Positions 10,491 to 21,134 of a DNA stretch of 64,000 nt are shown here, one piece after another. Every line of letters begins with the position of its first letter. Positions within the stretch are counted from its first letter, which is position 1. Position numbers and translations under genes: made by a program. Source of the DNA: Mytilisepta virgata (lineage: Eukaryota; Mollusca; Bivalvia; Mytilida; Mytilidae); assembly GCA_028015205.1 (NCBI GenBank), contig JAPWFG010000026.1, forward strand, positions 2,170,001 to 2,234,000. Reading direction: 5' to 3'. The notes under the pieces were generated by a model, which made no database searches, was not told where the DNA came from, and was given only the letters and a program-made list of their open reading frames with translations.

Positions 10491-10744
10491 CAGCAGCGAA
10501 AACAGTGACAAGTAGCCCCAAAAAAACTGAAATGAGCACGAGAGTATATAGCCACTTTCCAATCAACAGAACGTCACACAAAAATAACATAAAAAAACAA
10601 ACGTCGAGACAAAGCTAGGGTAATATGTCCTGCTAGAGACACTGCTGGGATGGGGATTAGTATGCTATCCATTTTTAAAATCTCGCTAACAAAGTGCAAA
10701 ATGAACACACTGCGATATGTATAGAGCACACGAAAGTGCCGCAA

Positions 10745-11400
10745 GAATGAATTTATCATGGTCCTGTATTTTGTATTAAAGGAGTTTCTTTTACAAAAGA
10801 CTAGTATCAACAATATAAACCAGAGGCTCTCAAGAGCCTGTATCGCTCGCCTGATTTATATAGACAATAAACATAATAATGTGAAATGTCTAATTAGATT
10901 ATCATGATCATCGTGTGTTTCATTTTTAGTATGATTTGTATAGGAGTGTGTTGTAATGTGTGAAATGATTTGTAAGAAGAGACTGTTTTTATGTTTTTCC
11001 CAAAGATCCCATGCTTACTCTATCGGAGCACCAGAGTCTACTCCCGATTTTTAGGTGGGGTCCATGTTGCTCATATGTTTTTAGTTTTTAATTGCAGTGC
11101 ATGTATTGTTTTGGTCTTGTCTTCGTTGTTCTCCAGAGTTTGTCAGTTGTTCGATTTTTCCCTCCTTCGAATATATCTTTTGTATTTCTTGACTTTACTA
11201 AAAATGTGTCCCAAAGGGGCAGGCATCTCGGATTTCATATTGGCATGGAAAACACCAAAAACATAAATGTTGTTAAGGACCATTATCTGATCATTCAGGC
11301 ATAATATTACTTCCATCTGTCAAACGGTTTCTGACAAGAAGATGTTTGTATGTATTTCCCATAGCCTAGGATCCTATATATGTTAAATGTGTCCCGCGGT
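10745..11400 (+). repeat. 656-bp tandem duplication, copy 1
   Basis: Identical, as far as read, to 11401-12056, offset exactly 656. The open frames in both copies translate identically in two frames. The unit holds one end of a Helitron-like element (about 10820) and an RT-tail repeat (11004-11190). Confidence 0.9.
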
Positions 11401-12702
11401 GAATGAATTTATCATGGTCCTGTATTTTGTATTAAAGGAGTTTCTTTTACAAAAGACTAGTATCAACAATATAAACCAGAGGCTCTCAAGAGCCTGTATC
11501 GCTCGCCTGATTTATATAGACAATAAACATAATAATGTGAAATGTCTAATTAGATTATCATGATCATCGTGTGTTTCATTTTTAGTATGATTTGTATAGG
11601 AGTGTGTTGTAATGTGTGAAATGATTTGTAAGAAGAGACTGTTTTTATGTTTTTCCCAAAGATCCCATGCTTACTCTATCGGAGCACCAGAGTCTACTCC
11701 CGATTTTTAGGTGGGGTCCATGTTGCTCATATGTTTTTAGTTTTTAATTGCAGTGCATGTATTGTTTTGGTCTTGTCTTCGTTGTTCTCCAGAGTTTGTC
11801 AGTTGTTCGATTTTTCCCTCCTTCGAATATATCTTTTGTATTTCTTGACTTTACTAAAAATGTGTCCCAAAGGGGCAGGCATCTCGGATTTCATATTGGC
11901 ATGGAAAACACCAAAAACATAAATGTTGTTAAGGACCATTATCTGATCATTCAGGCATAATATTACTTCCATCTGTCAAACGGTTTCTGACAAGAAGATG
12001 TTTGTATGTATTTCCCATAGCCTAGGATCCTATATATGTTAAATGTGTCCCGCGGTGGGGGCCATTTTAGATTTCAGATCGGCACAAAAAAAAACAAATT
12101 TTATAGAGCACCATGTAAGGATCATTCATGCAATATAACAATTCAATTGCTTTTGTAGTTTCAGAGAAGATTTTTTAAATTTCGGCCAATCAGAGTTGCA
12201 TAAATGGCCCTGGCAGCCATCTTGAATTTTGGATGGGCAGCAAAAGCATCCTTTTTTAAGGTTCATTATCTGATCATTCAGGTATAATATTACTTCCATC
12301 TGTCAAACGGTTTCTGACGAGAAGATGTTTGTATGTATTTCCCATAGGATCCTATGTTAAATTTTAGATTTCAGAATAGCACAAAAACTTAAAATTTGTA
12401 GAAGACTATGTAAGGATCATTCCTTCAATACTAGTATAACAATTCAATTCCTTTTGTAGTTTCAGAGAAGAATATTTTTTTTAATTTCAGCCAATCAGAA
12501 TAGATAAATGGCCCTGCAGCCATGTTGAATTTTGGATCAGAACCAAAAACATAAACTTTGTAGAGAACCATCCAATAAACATCCCCACCAAGTTTGTTTT
12601 CAATTGGCCATGGAGTTTTGGAGAAGAAGATAGAAATGTGAAAAATTTACGGGCGGGCGGACGGACGACGGACGACGGACGCCAAGTGATGGCAATAGAG
12701 CT
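10820..12702 (-). mobile_element. Helitron-like non-autonomous element (minus)
   Basis: Read on the minus strand, the distal end (10820-10860) has GGCGAGCGATACAGG and a GGCTCTTGAGAGCC hairpin. It ends CTGG where relatives end CTAG. The proximal end (12640-12702) carries the CCGTCGTCCGTCC block, CATCACTTGGCG and TTTTAGCTC. The interior has CCAATCAGAGT, GATCGGCACAAAA and CCCATAGGATCC phrases shared with 44380-44908. The 656-bp duplication lies within it. The call rests on the end structure, which resembles Helitron termini. Confidence 0.55.
11401..12056 (+). repeat. 656-bp tandem duplication, copy 2
   Basis: Perfect or near-perfect second copy, joined at CGCGGT/GAATGA with no intervening base. 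Such identity in non-coding DNA means a very recent duplication or an assembly artefact. Confidence 0.9.
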
Positions 12703-12724
12703 AAAAAGTATATATACATGTACA

Positions 12725-12960
12725 TGTACATTTTGTATATAATCAGTCGGCATTAGAAATAGCAAATTGTGTATCCATAGGAAACCAAATGACCGGTCGG
12801 TGCACATAACGGATAAAACGAATATGTTGTCCAAGAAGACGTACAAGGCCTTGATCATATCATTGCTTCTTTTGCAACTGTAACGTTCATAATTTTTATG
12901 ACTGAAAAACCTTTAAAATTATAACATCAAACGATCAGTAAGTTATTATACTAAACTTTT
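12725..12960 (-). pseudogene. reverse-transcriptase palm remnant
   Basis: The minus-strand frame reads DMIKALYVFLDNIFV, close to MIKILHFLLDRIFF of the fragment at 5.6 kb. A shifted frame then reads PVIWFPMDTQFAISNAD, which lines up with the GIPMGTNCA..AD palm block of the same family with key residues lost. Confidence 0.55.
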
Positions 12961-13557
12961 CTTTACTAAGATCGTGAGAAAGGACTGTATACAAAGTATA
13001 CAATGTAAATATATCATTAATTTTCACAGCATAAAAATGCAAAATGATGAGTTTTTTCGCAAAGGCAATTTATGCCCGACTATTCATTATAATCTGCTGT
13101 TACAATATTTATTGACAAGTTCCTTTATTCAAGTAAAATATTTTGTCAAACGGCAGAGAATTTAATGGCGTTTCTGAAATATCAAGAAACGAACGATAAA
13201 TTGTATGGAATTTTATATAAGTTAGTTTACCCCCACATAGTAGGAACATTTTGGTTTGATTACGAGCTATGCAGTATTTTAAGTGTGTTGTTCGATTTTG
13301 TCTTTTTTTTTGTAATGTTGTTTCAATGAACTAATTCTTCTCTTTATATATCGAATTAATACCCTTTCAGATCATCCCAACGTTATAACTGTCAACTTCC
13401 ATAAATTCCTGCCTTACCTTGTACATGTTGTAACGACAGTGTTATCAAGTTTCAACTGTAAAAATTACTAAAAGCTGAAAACATAACCTACACTAAAATT
13501 ATATTAGATGAGTATAGTGTTAATCTAGAACATGCATAATTTTGAATAATACATTAC
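12961..13557 (-). other. probable intron or intergenic after second TIR exon
   Basis: No exon recognised. AT-rich. Confidence 0.4.
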
Positions 13558-14008
13558 CTGTTTTTTCAAGCTCCCTGTTTGGTTTAAATTTGAACCAGGG
13601 TATTGTGTCTTTTCACGATCGACGATCCAATTGGAATTCACTGTTATCTAGTTTTAGAAACACTGCCTTAGACCAGTTTAAAGAATTAACTGCATGGGTC
13701 GCATATATACAGGATTCGCTTTTATAGAAATTGTTTGACAGTAGAAATATCACAGCTTCAGAATACCTTGCAGCGTTAGAAATACTATCATGTAAAAATC
13801 CCCCAAGCTCAAAGTCTCTATCGTCAATACAACATCTATATCCTTCGCTCTCAAGTAGTGTTAGAATTTTTGTAGCTTTTACTGTATCATGCACACAATA
13901 TTGAATAAAAAAGTGGAATTCTTTCTTTTCTGATAGTTTCGGAACGACTTCACACTTAATATTTCTTTTGAAAATTTCAGTCAAATCGCCATCTTCCATT
14001 AAAAAGAT
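13558..14008 (-). pseudogene. TIR-domain exon, paralogue, with in-frame TGA
   Basis: Same architecture as 3147-3605: acceptor (CTTTCAG) before 14008, ATG at 13999-13997, and a GT donor at 13557-13556 after AAAACAG, again in phase 1. Residues 25-115 are a TIR domain (KEFHFFIQYCVHD, RDFELGG, FLLSNNFY). Codon 129 is TGA (13615-13613) where the other copy has a cysteine (Cys132). Beyond it the same frame continues as IPWFKFKP and ELEKTG up to the splice donor, so the stop is a point change in an otherwise kept exon. The WC pair and the WxxxE glutamate are absent (SC and Ala). It is a recent pseudogene, a truncated allele or, less likely, a consensus error. Confidence 0.75.
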
Positions 14009-14329
14009 CTGAAAGCAAACAATGCATTTTATTTAGTCACATTTGCCTATCTTTTAACGGCACACAATTAAACATATATACTACTTTAAGAACGAAAATG
14101 GTGTTAAAAATATTTTATTGACACAATAACCAACCAAACTAGTAGCAAAGCATATAGTTCCATGTACTGTGGGGTTTTTATATTTCTAGTATTTTCATTT
14201 CTGTGTTGTGTTGTTCTATTTTCTCTTTTTAGTTTGACTTATTTTGGTTATGTTTTTATAATATTTGTTCCTTTTTTGTTACTGTCTCTTCTCACTAATT
14301 TGGCTTGGCTTTCGGTTTTTGATTTTACA
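14009..14329. other. upstream of second TIR exon
   Basis: AT-rich. A hydrophobic open frame at 14162-14374 resembles the T-rich dispersed-tail repeats and is not a credible gene. Confidence 0.4.
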
Positions 14330-14570
14330 AGCCCTATTACCGGCAACTGGGACTGCCGATTGCTTCAATCGTAAATACAGATGCGCCATTTGTTTTCCGA
14401 TATGATATTTATTTATTAATATGTAAAGGTTTCCCCTATCGGTCATACAATAGGCAACTTGTTTGTTGAATATAAATGTAAGACTTCACCTTAAAACAAA
14501 ATCGGAAAAGAATAAATTTATGCTTTAGCCGTACTTAAATCAAAATTTGGTCCATGGGAGAATATATCTA
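14330..14570 (+). repeat. inverted repeat, left copy
   Basis: CCTATTACCGGCAACTGG, CGGTCATACAATAGGCAACT, AAAACAAAATCGGAAAAGAA and TTTGGTCCATGGGAG occur here in order, and again in reverse complement at 16885-17200. The copies are diverged, with indels. Confidence 0.85.
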
Positions 14571-15267
14571 AACTGCAACTCCATCGTTACATTTTACGTT
14601 TTATTAAAGAAATTTAGGCTATTTCGACCATTCTACCACCGGAAGGGCCTGTCTTTTGTTAAATATTACAATCAATTGAATTCCGATGGTCAACATGTTG
14701 TTGTTGTTTTGAACAGCAGATGGATATTTTTAAGGCAAACATTGACAGCGATCTTCGCAATCGTTACCTTTTTACCTTCAGTCATCTTTCTTTTCTTCGT
14801 CAAATTGTTTATTACGGAATATTACGAATGATAGATATGGATATTATGGGGTAAATTATATGGTCCTTCTCCTGTCTTCCCTCTTTCGTATGTTAGACCT
14901 TTAGAAACAACAAAAACAATCCAAAATTGGTCTTTCTTGAAATTCAAAGGATCCTGTCGCTCTCTCTGCACAACCTTACGAAGAGTAACAAAACTTGCCG
15001 GATCAGAGATATCAAACTGTTTTCAATCAAAATTCTATATTATTTTATGAAAACAAATATTTCACACTTTCAAACTCATGGTATGACACACAGCAATCAA
15101 TTCGGAGATAGTAAAATGATTTAATCAGACATGGACTATTTGATTTTCATTGGGACTAAAGTACTTCCTGGCGCAATTAAACAATGAAATCCCTACACAG
15201 GTGAGGATTAGGGCTTCAACATGGAAAGTTAGATTATAACAGAGAGGAAAATACATTGTGTTTAAAC
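14571..15267. other. no gene recognised between repeats
   Basis: A plus-strand open frame (14547-14831, 94 codons, with a hydrophobic C-terminal stretch) has no recognisable family. It may be part of the element defined by the inverted repeats at 14330 and 16885. Confidence 0.35.
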
Positions 15268-16070
15268 AAAATAACAATCCAAAGATACTAATATTAGATA
15301 TAGTAAATTTATACTATGCTGTATAAATTTATTATTTGGTGAAGATCATTTCCGGTAGGTGGGATTTAACAAAATGGCCAATAGAAGAAACAACTGATAT
15401 GGGAAAATGCTATGAATATTCCAGCATACCACCAAACGCAACGATAGAAATATACATACAGAAGTCATCACGAGATCTTCAACATCTGGAACCCACACCT
15501 AGCAGCGAGCTATGAATGATCCCGACAAAAAAAGAGTAATCCATCCATGGTCACAGGACAATGGCAATTAGTTAACTTGTTAACTGAAAATGAACACATA
15601 AATGACCAACAGTCCCTGACTATATGGACAGGAGTATAAATCCTGCGGCGGGATTAAATTAATTGTACAGGATCGTATACCCACCCATCCCACCATTTAT
15701 GGTCACAGATAACCCTGGAAATTACAACTTGTAGACTGACTTGCATTTAATACTATGTGGTGTCAATAAAATCTGAAATAAATAATACATGTGATGATGC
15801 GGACAAAGAATTCGTACAGATACTGTCACACTGTCAAATACTAAGGGTTCATTCCTTGTATTGCACATGGTAGATCTCCTTAGCTGAAATTTGGGTTCCT
15901 ATTTCGGTATTTTTGGTTGAGTACTTCTTGTTTAATATAAGTTTGGTTTTTGGTCTTCCAAATGTTTCGGTTTTAATGCTGCTGATGAGAGGTAACTCCT
16001 TTAAATTCGTCGTATACAGCACAGTATAAATTTACTATATCTAATATTAGTATCTTTGGATTGTTATTTT
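15268..16070. mobile_element. non-autonomous DNA element with ~58-bp TIRs
   Basis: AAAATAACAATCCAAAGATA begins 15268-15325 and its reverse complement closes 16013-16070; the arms are nearly identical over 58 bp. The 803-bp interior has no transposase. Partial plus-orientation relatives of its right part occur at 16132-16446 and 47681-48000. No clear target duplication was seen. Confidence 0.75.
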
Positions 16071-16131
16071 GAAACTCCTGGGATGATGCCTCTGCTGGTG
16101 GACCCTAGATCCCCGAGGGTATTCGCCAACC

Positions 16132-16446
16132 CAGTCGTCAGACTTGTCTGACATGATTATTCATTGATTTGTTACAGAAATTACCAGTATTTAGCAAAAT
16201 TCAAAAATAATACAAATACTAACGGTTCATTCCTTGTATTGCACATGGTAGATCTCCTGAAATTTGGCTTCCTATTTCGGTATTTTTGGTTGAGTACTTC
16301 TTGTTTAATATAAGTTTTGGTTTTTTTTATCTTCCAAATGTTTCGGTTTTAATGCTGCTGATGAGAGGTAACTCCTTGAAATGCGTCGTATACAGCATAG
16401 TATAAATTTACTATATCTAATATTAGTATCTTCAGATTGTTATTTT
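16132..16446 (+). repeat. partial copy of the 15.3-kb DNA element
   Basis: Starts CAGTCGTCAGACTTGTCTGA and runs through ATTACCAGTATTTAGCAAAA and GGTTCATTCCTTGTATTGCA to the ATTGTTATTTTT terminus. It matches 47681-48000 nearly base for base and shares its last ~230 bp with 15836-16070. Confidence 0.8.
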
Positions 16447-16884
16447 TATACTCGATATTATATGATATATAATTTATCGACTATGTTAACTATTTCAAAT
16501 GTGTTATACATGTTATCAATGAATATTTTGACTCATGCTTTCAGAATGCAGATACGATTAAATTTTACAATATTCCTAATATACAGCAAAGATAAATATA
16601 TTTTGCATTTATTATCTGCATAACATAAAGCGAAATAAATATATTTTGAATTAATAACGTAATACTATGTCTCTAAAATTGTTCCCGATTGTTTTAAATC
16701 TGGTGTCTTAGTTTGCTCCGTCTGTTGTACACGATAAAAAATATATGTCGACCCACCAAATTCAAGTCGTTATAGTACAGTTATTAAAGAACAAACAGTA
16801 TTCACCTTTGGTAGTACGGTCGTATAGAGTCTAATTTTATTTAATAAAATGTAAAATGTGACCAAAATGTTGCAGTTTCAAAGA
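16447..16884. other. no gene seen
   Basis: AT-rich spacer. Confidence 0.45.
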
Positions 16885-17200
16885 AATATGCTCCCATGGA
16901 CCAAACTTTCCTTACCGACGACTGAAACCCCGGAGTGAAACATAATTTTATTCTTTTCCGATTTTGTTTTAAGTCATAGTCATAGGTTCATATTCAACAG
17001 ACAAGTTGCCTATTGTATGACCGATACGGGAAACCATCGCATATTACTAAATAAATGTTATAAATAGTGTCTAAATCGCAAAGAGTCACCTACATGACCT
17101 ACCTGTGATATTTGAAAACATTTAGCGCATCTGTGTTTAGGATTGCATCGGCAGCCCCAGTTGCCGGTAATAGGGTGCATTTTATGTACTTTGTTGTGCA
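16885..17200 (-). repeat. inverted repeat, right copy
   Basis: Reverse-complement partner of 14330-14570. The left boundary of the retrotransposon lies 11 bp beyond. Confidence 0.85.
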
Positions 17201-17210
17201 TATAATTTTA

Positions 17211-17318
17211 TTTAAATTCTCCCTCGCTCGTCCGAATTTAAATTATTTCAAGTCTATATATACTTGGGCATAATCAGACACAAAACAGATATAGGCTTTG
17301 TTGCTCGCAGTAACTTCG
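17211..17318 (-). repeat. split direct repeat B2
   Basis: Matches 17630-17742 apart from a 6-bp gap in CTCGCTACGCTCG. Carries the AATTTAAATTC / GAATTTAAATT palindrome. Confidence 0.9.
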
Positions 17319-17400
17319 TATATTTTCACTTGCGAAACAACCTTTAATATATTAATTTACAACACAATATTGTTTCATTTCACCAATATCATACAAATAG

Positions 17401-17631
17401 TAATAAACGAAGCAGCACTCTATACTATCGTTAAATTTCGTTGTCACTGCGAGCACCTTCGATACTGAATATTCAAGTCCCGTACCTTATATATCAATTT
17501 AAAAACCCCGCCCATTAACCGCCAAATCTTTCCACGTGCAAATCAGTTCAATTACATACTAAAATAGAAGCTATTAATAATATTAACTTCAGAAGGGAAA
17601 AACCCCAATTTGGAACGATATAAAATATATT
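17401..17631 (-). repeat. split direct repeat A2
   Basis: 231 bp, nearly identical to 21793-22023. Visible differences are clustered at CAAATCTTTCC versus CAAAGCTTTTC. Confidence 0.95.
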
Positions 17632-17742
17632 TAAATTCTCCCTCGCTACGCTCGTCCGAATTTAAATTATTTCAAGTCTATATATACTTGGGCATAATCA
17701 GACACAAAACAGATATAGGCTTTGTTGCTCGCAGTAACTTCG
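17630..17742 (-). repeat. split direct repeat B1
   Basis: Directly abuts A2. It begins TTTAAATTCTCCCTCGCTAC and forms a palindrome with GTCCGAATTTAAATT around a CTCGCTACGCTCG core. Confidence 0.9.
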
Positions 17743-17768
17743 AAACAAAGGATATGAAACAGATTGAG

Positions 17769-18740
17769 TTAAATGCCAAGATTCAGAGATACTACCAGCT
17801 GATTATTTAAATTGTCCTTTATATAACCATCTCTAGACTGTTCTGATGACCATCTACCGTGAGCTTTAACTAATCGATCAGAAATACCGCTATTCGCCGC
17901 TGCTGTAGCACCTCCGCTCCTTAAACTATGCAACCCAAATTTGGTTTTATCTAAACCTATTTCTTCCAGAGAGCCAAGTAACAATTCTCGGGCCCTAGTA
18001 TAAGACAAGGGTGTGTTATTTTTACTTAACCTATAAATACCCTTTGATTTTAAAAAGAATAAAGGACGAAATATAAAAGAGTCGGATTTCGAATCTAAAT
18101 CAGCTAAGTCTAAATATTTCTTTAACCATTTTACAGGACATAAGTCATTTCCAGTTCTAGCAATTATAACCTTATTTCCCCTTCTATAGACATCTGTCTT
18201 ACTCTTCTCAACAGAAACTTCAATATGTGTATCATGAAAAATAATATGATTTCTTTTTATGTTCGCTAACTCATTATATCTAAAGAAACCAGCAAATCCT
18301 AAAAGACACAGTACACAAATTCGTAATTTAGACAAATCGTGCTCATTTCCATATCTAGAGACAATTAACTTCAAAATATCTGGAGTAATTGGTTCTTTTT
18401 TACAAACTGGTCTACTTAAAATTCTACGTCCACTTTCTAAAAGAGAAGATAATAATTTGTCACAACAAGGATTGTATTTAAAATTTGTGTCATGGTACCA
18501 TTTAATGGAATAAAAATTAGACTCTAATACAGACACGCTAACACCTTGCTGTATTAATCCACCAATGTAAAGTGAAACGGTTGTAGTATTCGCTGGAGAA
18601 AAATCAAGCTTACACTCAGAACACCACGATTTAAATTTTTGAAAATAAAATTTATACTTTTTCACAGTAGTCTTAGAATTTGATGCTTCTACGATAGACG
18701 GCAAAGCACTGATATCTGCGAATCTTGCATTGTTGGCCAA
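17769..18740 (-). CDS. tyrosine recombinase (integrase) of the retrotransposon
   Basis: Intact 323-codon frame. The C-terminal catalytic domain has the full tyrosine-recombinase set: Arg154 in GFFRYNEL, His271 and Arg274 in HSLRSGGA, His294 in KAHGRW and the nucleophile Tyr306 in SRDGYIKD. The N-terminal part (about 25-115) corresponds to the SAM-like DNA-binding core. In this family the enzyme recombines the circular cDNA into the genome. The frame stands alone behind a ~300-bp spacer from pol. The ATG at 18740 is chosen because it begins the open frame; a longer spliced or frameshifted start cannot be excluded. Confidence 0.92.
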   Translation of the reverse strand: MANNARFADISALPSIVEASNSKTTVKKYKFYFQKFKSWCSECKLDFSPANTTTVSLYIGGLIQQGVSVSVLESNFYSIKWYHDTNFKYNPCCDKLLSSLLESGRRILSRPVCKKEPITPDILKLIVSRYGNEHDLSKLRICVLCLLGFAGFFRYNELANIKRNHIIFHDTHIEVSVEKSKTDVYRRGNKVIIARTGNDLCPVKWLKKYLDLADLDSKSDSFIFRPLFFLKSKGIYRLSKNNTPLSYTRARELLLGSLEEIGLDKTKFGLHSLRSGGATAAANSGISDRLVKAHGRWSSEQSRDGYIKDNLNNQLVVSLNLGI

Positions 18741-18865
18741 ATGTTCAAACTGTTTCCAGTGAGTCTGTAAATAGAGAGAAAAAAAAAATAAATGAATATC
18801 TTTATGTAAATTTTCCCGGTACTATTTTAATTAATTATAACATATATACATCAACACTAACTTCT

Positions 18866-19030
18866 AATCACACTGTGTGATTCTTTATGTTACACTGTGC
18901 AACATAGATCATGAATGTCCCATCAATAGTATATACTATCAAACAATCAAATTAAATGCCCATAAACAAGTCACACTGTGTGACTTAAATCATTCTCAGT
19001 CTATCATAGAATGTGTCACACTGTGTGACA
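18866..19030. promoter_or_regulatory. four CACACTGTG-core palindromes before the recombinase
   Basis: In the spacer between pol and recombinase: AATCACACTGTGTGATT (18866-18882), GTTACACTGTGCAAC (18889-18903, one mismatch), AAGTCACACTGTGTGACTT (18968-18986) and TGTCACACTGTGTGACA (19014-19030). All share a core with a single central T, while the outer bases change in pairs so that each stays palindromic. They could be dimer-binding sites, recombinase sites or a promoter element for the recombinase gene; this is inference. Confidence 0.6.
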
Positions 19031-19041
19031 AAAACAGAAAT

Positions 19042-21134
19042 TCATACAGAAAAGTCCACCAATAAAACTAAAACATTACTGTTAAAAGGTTGCTTAGCAA
19101 ATATACTGTTTTCATCAGAACCTGATACAAAAAATGATTTAGGATTTTTGAATTCTCTTAAATCCTTGATGAAAGTCTTATAATTGCCTGTAAAACGATT
19201 AACTATCGTAGGCCAATATATAGCCGACTTCCATTTTGGTATTACTAATGTACCTCTGGCTCTACACATTCGCATATGATTGATAACCCTGTTTACTAAA
19301 CAAATGGGAGGTACTATCCAATTATTGAATTGCGACCAATCATATGCAAATGCGTCGATCCCAGACGTTCCAGGTGTGAAAAATCTTGACAAAAACTTAG
19401 ACACCTTCTTGTTTTTACTATCAGCAAATACGTCACATGTGAATGGACCCAACAAACTGTTAAAGAAACTGAAAATGTTTTTGGACACACCCCAATCATC
19501 AAAATCAAAAATTTTACTGAATTCATCCGCTTGAACGTTTTTGTCCCTAGGGATCCATTCTACTTCCAATACAATATTGTTATCTAAACATACATGAAAA
19601 ACATCTAAAGCTATATCCTGTAATTCAGCTTTCATACTACCCTTATTAACTATTTTTGTAACATTCTGATTATCTGTGTAAATTTTCCACTCAACTGATC
19701 ATGTAATGATGTTAAAATATTATAAATGGTTTTCAATTCTCTCCAAGTTGAGCTTTTGCTCCTATCAATTTTTTCCCACATAAAATGAGCTATATTTTTA
19801 AAACCTACCATATAACCAGCACCTGCATATTCACTGGCATCGGAAAAAATAATTCTCTCAGGTACTCGATGAAATGGTGTTATATGTCTAAATTTAATCT
19901 TGTCGCAATAAAAAAAAACAAAATCTAAGCTCTTGAACAATATTTTCATTAAATTGTATAACCGAATCCCAATAAATTCTAGAACAGATTGTCATATTCA
20001 AATGTCTGGTCATTATTTGACAAATACAACCTAATGCTGGTAACAAAGAAATAATTTTTCCCGTCACTTTTGCCAGATTCCTAGACGTAAGCTGTATGTC
20101 AGATTCTAACAGTGAAGATATGATATTCTTCAAATTCTCAAATTTTTTCTCTGGTATTTCTAAAGTGCCTTTTTGTAAATTCCAATTGAAACCTAACCAC
20201 TGTAAATTTCAACTGGTGTCCATATGCTTTTAGCTTCATTAACAACAAAACCAGACTTTTTCAAATCAGTTCTGACCTGAAAAGCCATATTTTCGCAGCA
20301 ACTAAAACTATCTGAGGCCCCCCATCCGTCGTCTAAATAAACGACTATAGGAATACCCATAGAACGCCAATATTTTACCAAAACTCTCAGAGTTTTAGTA
20401 AAAATATGACCGGCAGAAGAAAGTCCGAAAGGTAAAACTGTGAAATTAAATCTGGTTTTGTTTCCAAATTTCCATGAAAAACCTAAGAATTTTTGGTGTT
20501 CATTGTGTATATCCAAATGAAAATACCCATTTTTTAAATCGAATTTGTACATGTATTTTGCATTATTTGCAAACGACAAGGCCTCATTGACGCCTTCAAA
20601 TTTGACTTTTTGTCGATCCACATACTTGTTAACATGTCTTAAATCTAAAACAAGTCTTTCTTTGCCTGAACTTTGAACCGATAAGGTTAACGGATTAACC
20701 ACAAAGGGTGGATGTGTAACTTCCTTAATACAATTTGTACTTAAAATTTGGGTTATTGATTTTTCAACAAATGAAGCATGATTTAAAGCTGACCTATTGT
20801 TTGACAAATGAGCAGAACAGGGCTCGGTAGTAAAAGGAATTCTATAACCAAATTCTACAGTATTCAAAATAAAATCGTTCGCCTGTAAAACATATTTCCA
20901 GAAAGATATATTTTTTCTTAAATTCCCTTTAACATTAATAATTTGATTACCGGATTTAATTTCATAACTGTTAATAAGTTCAAAATTATACTCAACTTCA
21001 TTTGTCGTGTAACTGTCCGTACACTGCTCATTACTGTGTCTTTTGCTGTTCCTTCGGTGCTGACTGTGGCTGACGGAGCTCCTTTGAATGGGCAGAATCT
21101 TGCAAAATGTCCGTCCTGATTGCAGTAGAAACAC
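19042..21134 (-). pseudogene. RT-RNase H polyprotein with three frameshifts
   Basis: Begins in a frame overlapping the end of gag (216 bp), as expected for frameshift or re-initiation expression. The RT domain (first frame, 21134-20193) has FDLKNGYFHLDI (198-209), LPFGLSSA (234-241) and the YLDD box (266-269). The frame breaks near 20205 after WTPVEI, again near 19912 in a run of T, and again near 19680. The pieces then read through the RNase H motifs (SDASE; the TWREL glutamate; YTDNQ) and the DIRS-type region after RNase H (CDVFAD, FTPGTSGIDAF, WIVPP). All catalytic residues seen are kept, so decay is recent or the shifts are homopolymer errors. Confidence 0.88.

Larger units (their letters stand above)
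8530..10545. mobile_element. foldback element with ~600-bp inverted arms
   Basis: The left arm (about 8530-9120) is matched in reverse complement and in the same order by the right arm (about 9940-10545): CGTGCTCAT, GGGGCTACTTGTCACTG, the CTCTTGCTC minisatellite, GGTCGATTGT, GTGCGAGAGCACCC, two copies of CCAGGCTTGTGACTGGCTAT, and AGGGAAGGAGGGTAATGCAT or its complement. The single-copy core (9121-9939) holds decayed minus-strand coding sequence with one zinc finger. Arms of this length are known from Polinton-type and foldback transposons. I saw no polymerase, integrase or clear target duplication, so the class is open. It is probably a non-autonomous derivative. Confidence 0.8.

Noticed and set aside
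13613..13615. TGA as selenocysteine in the second TIR exon
   Set aside because: The position is Cys in the paralogue, which is suggestive, but no SECIS-like 3' element could be identified and TIR selenoproteins are not known to me.
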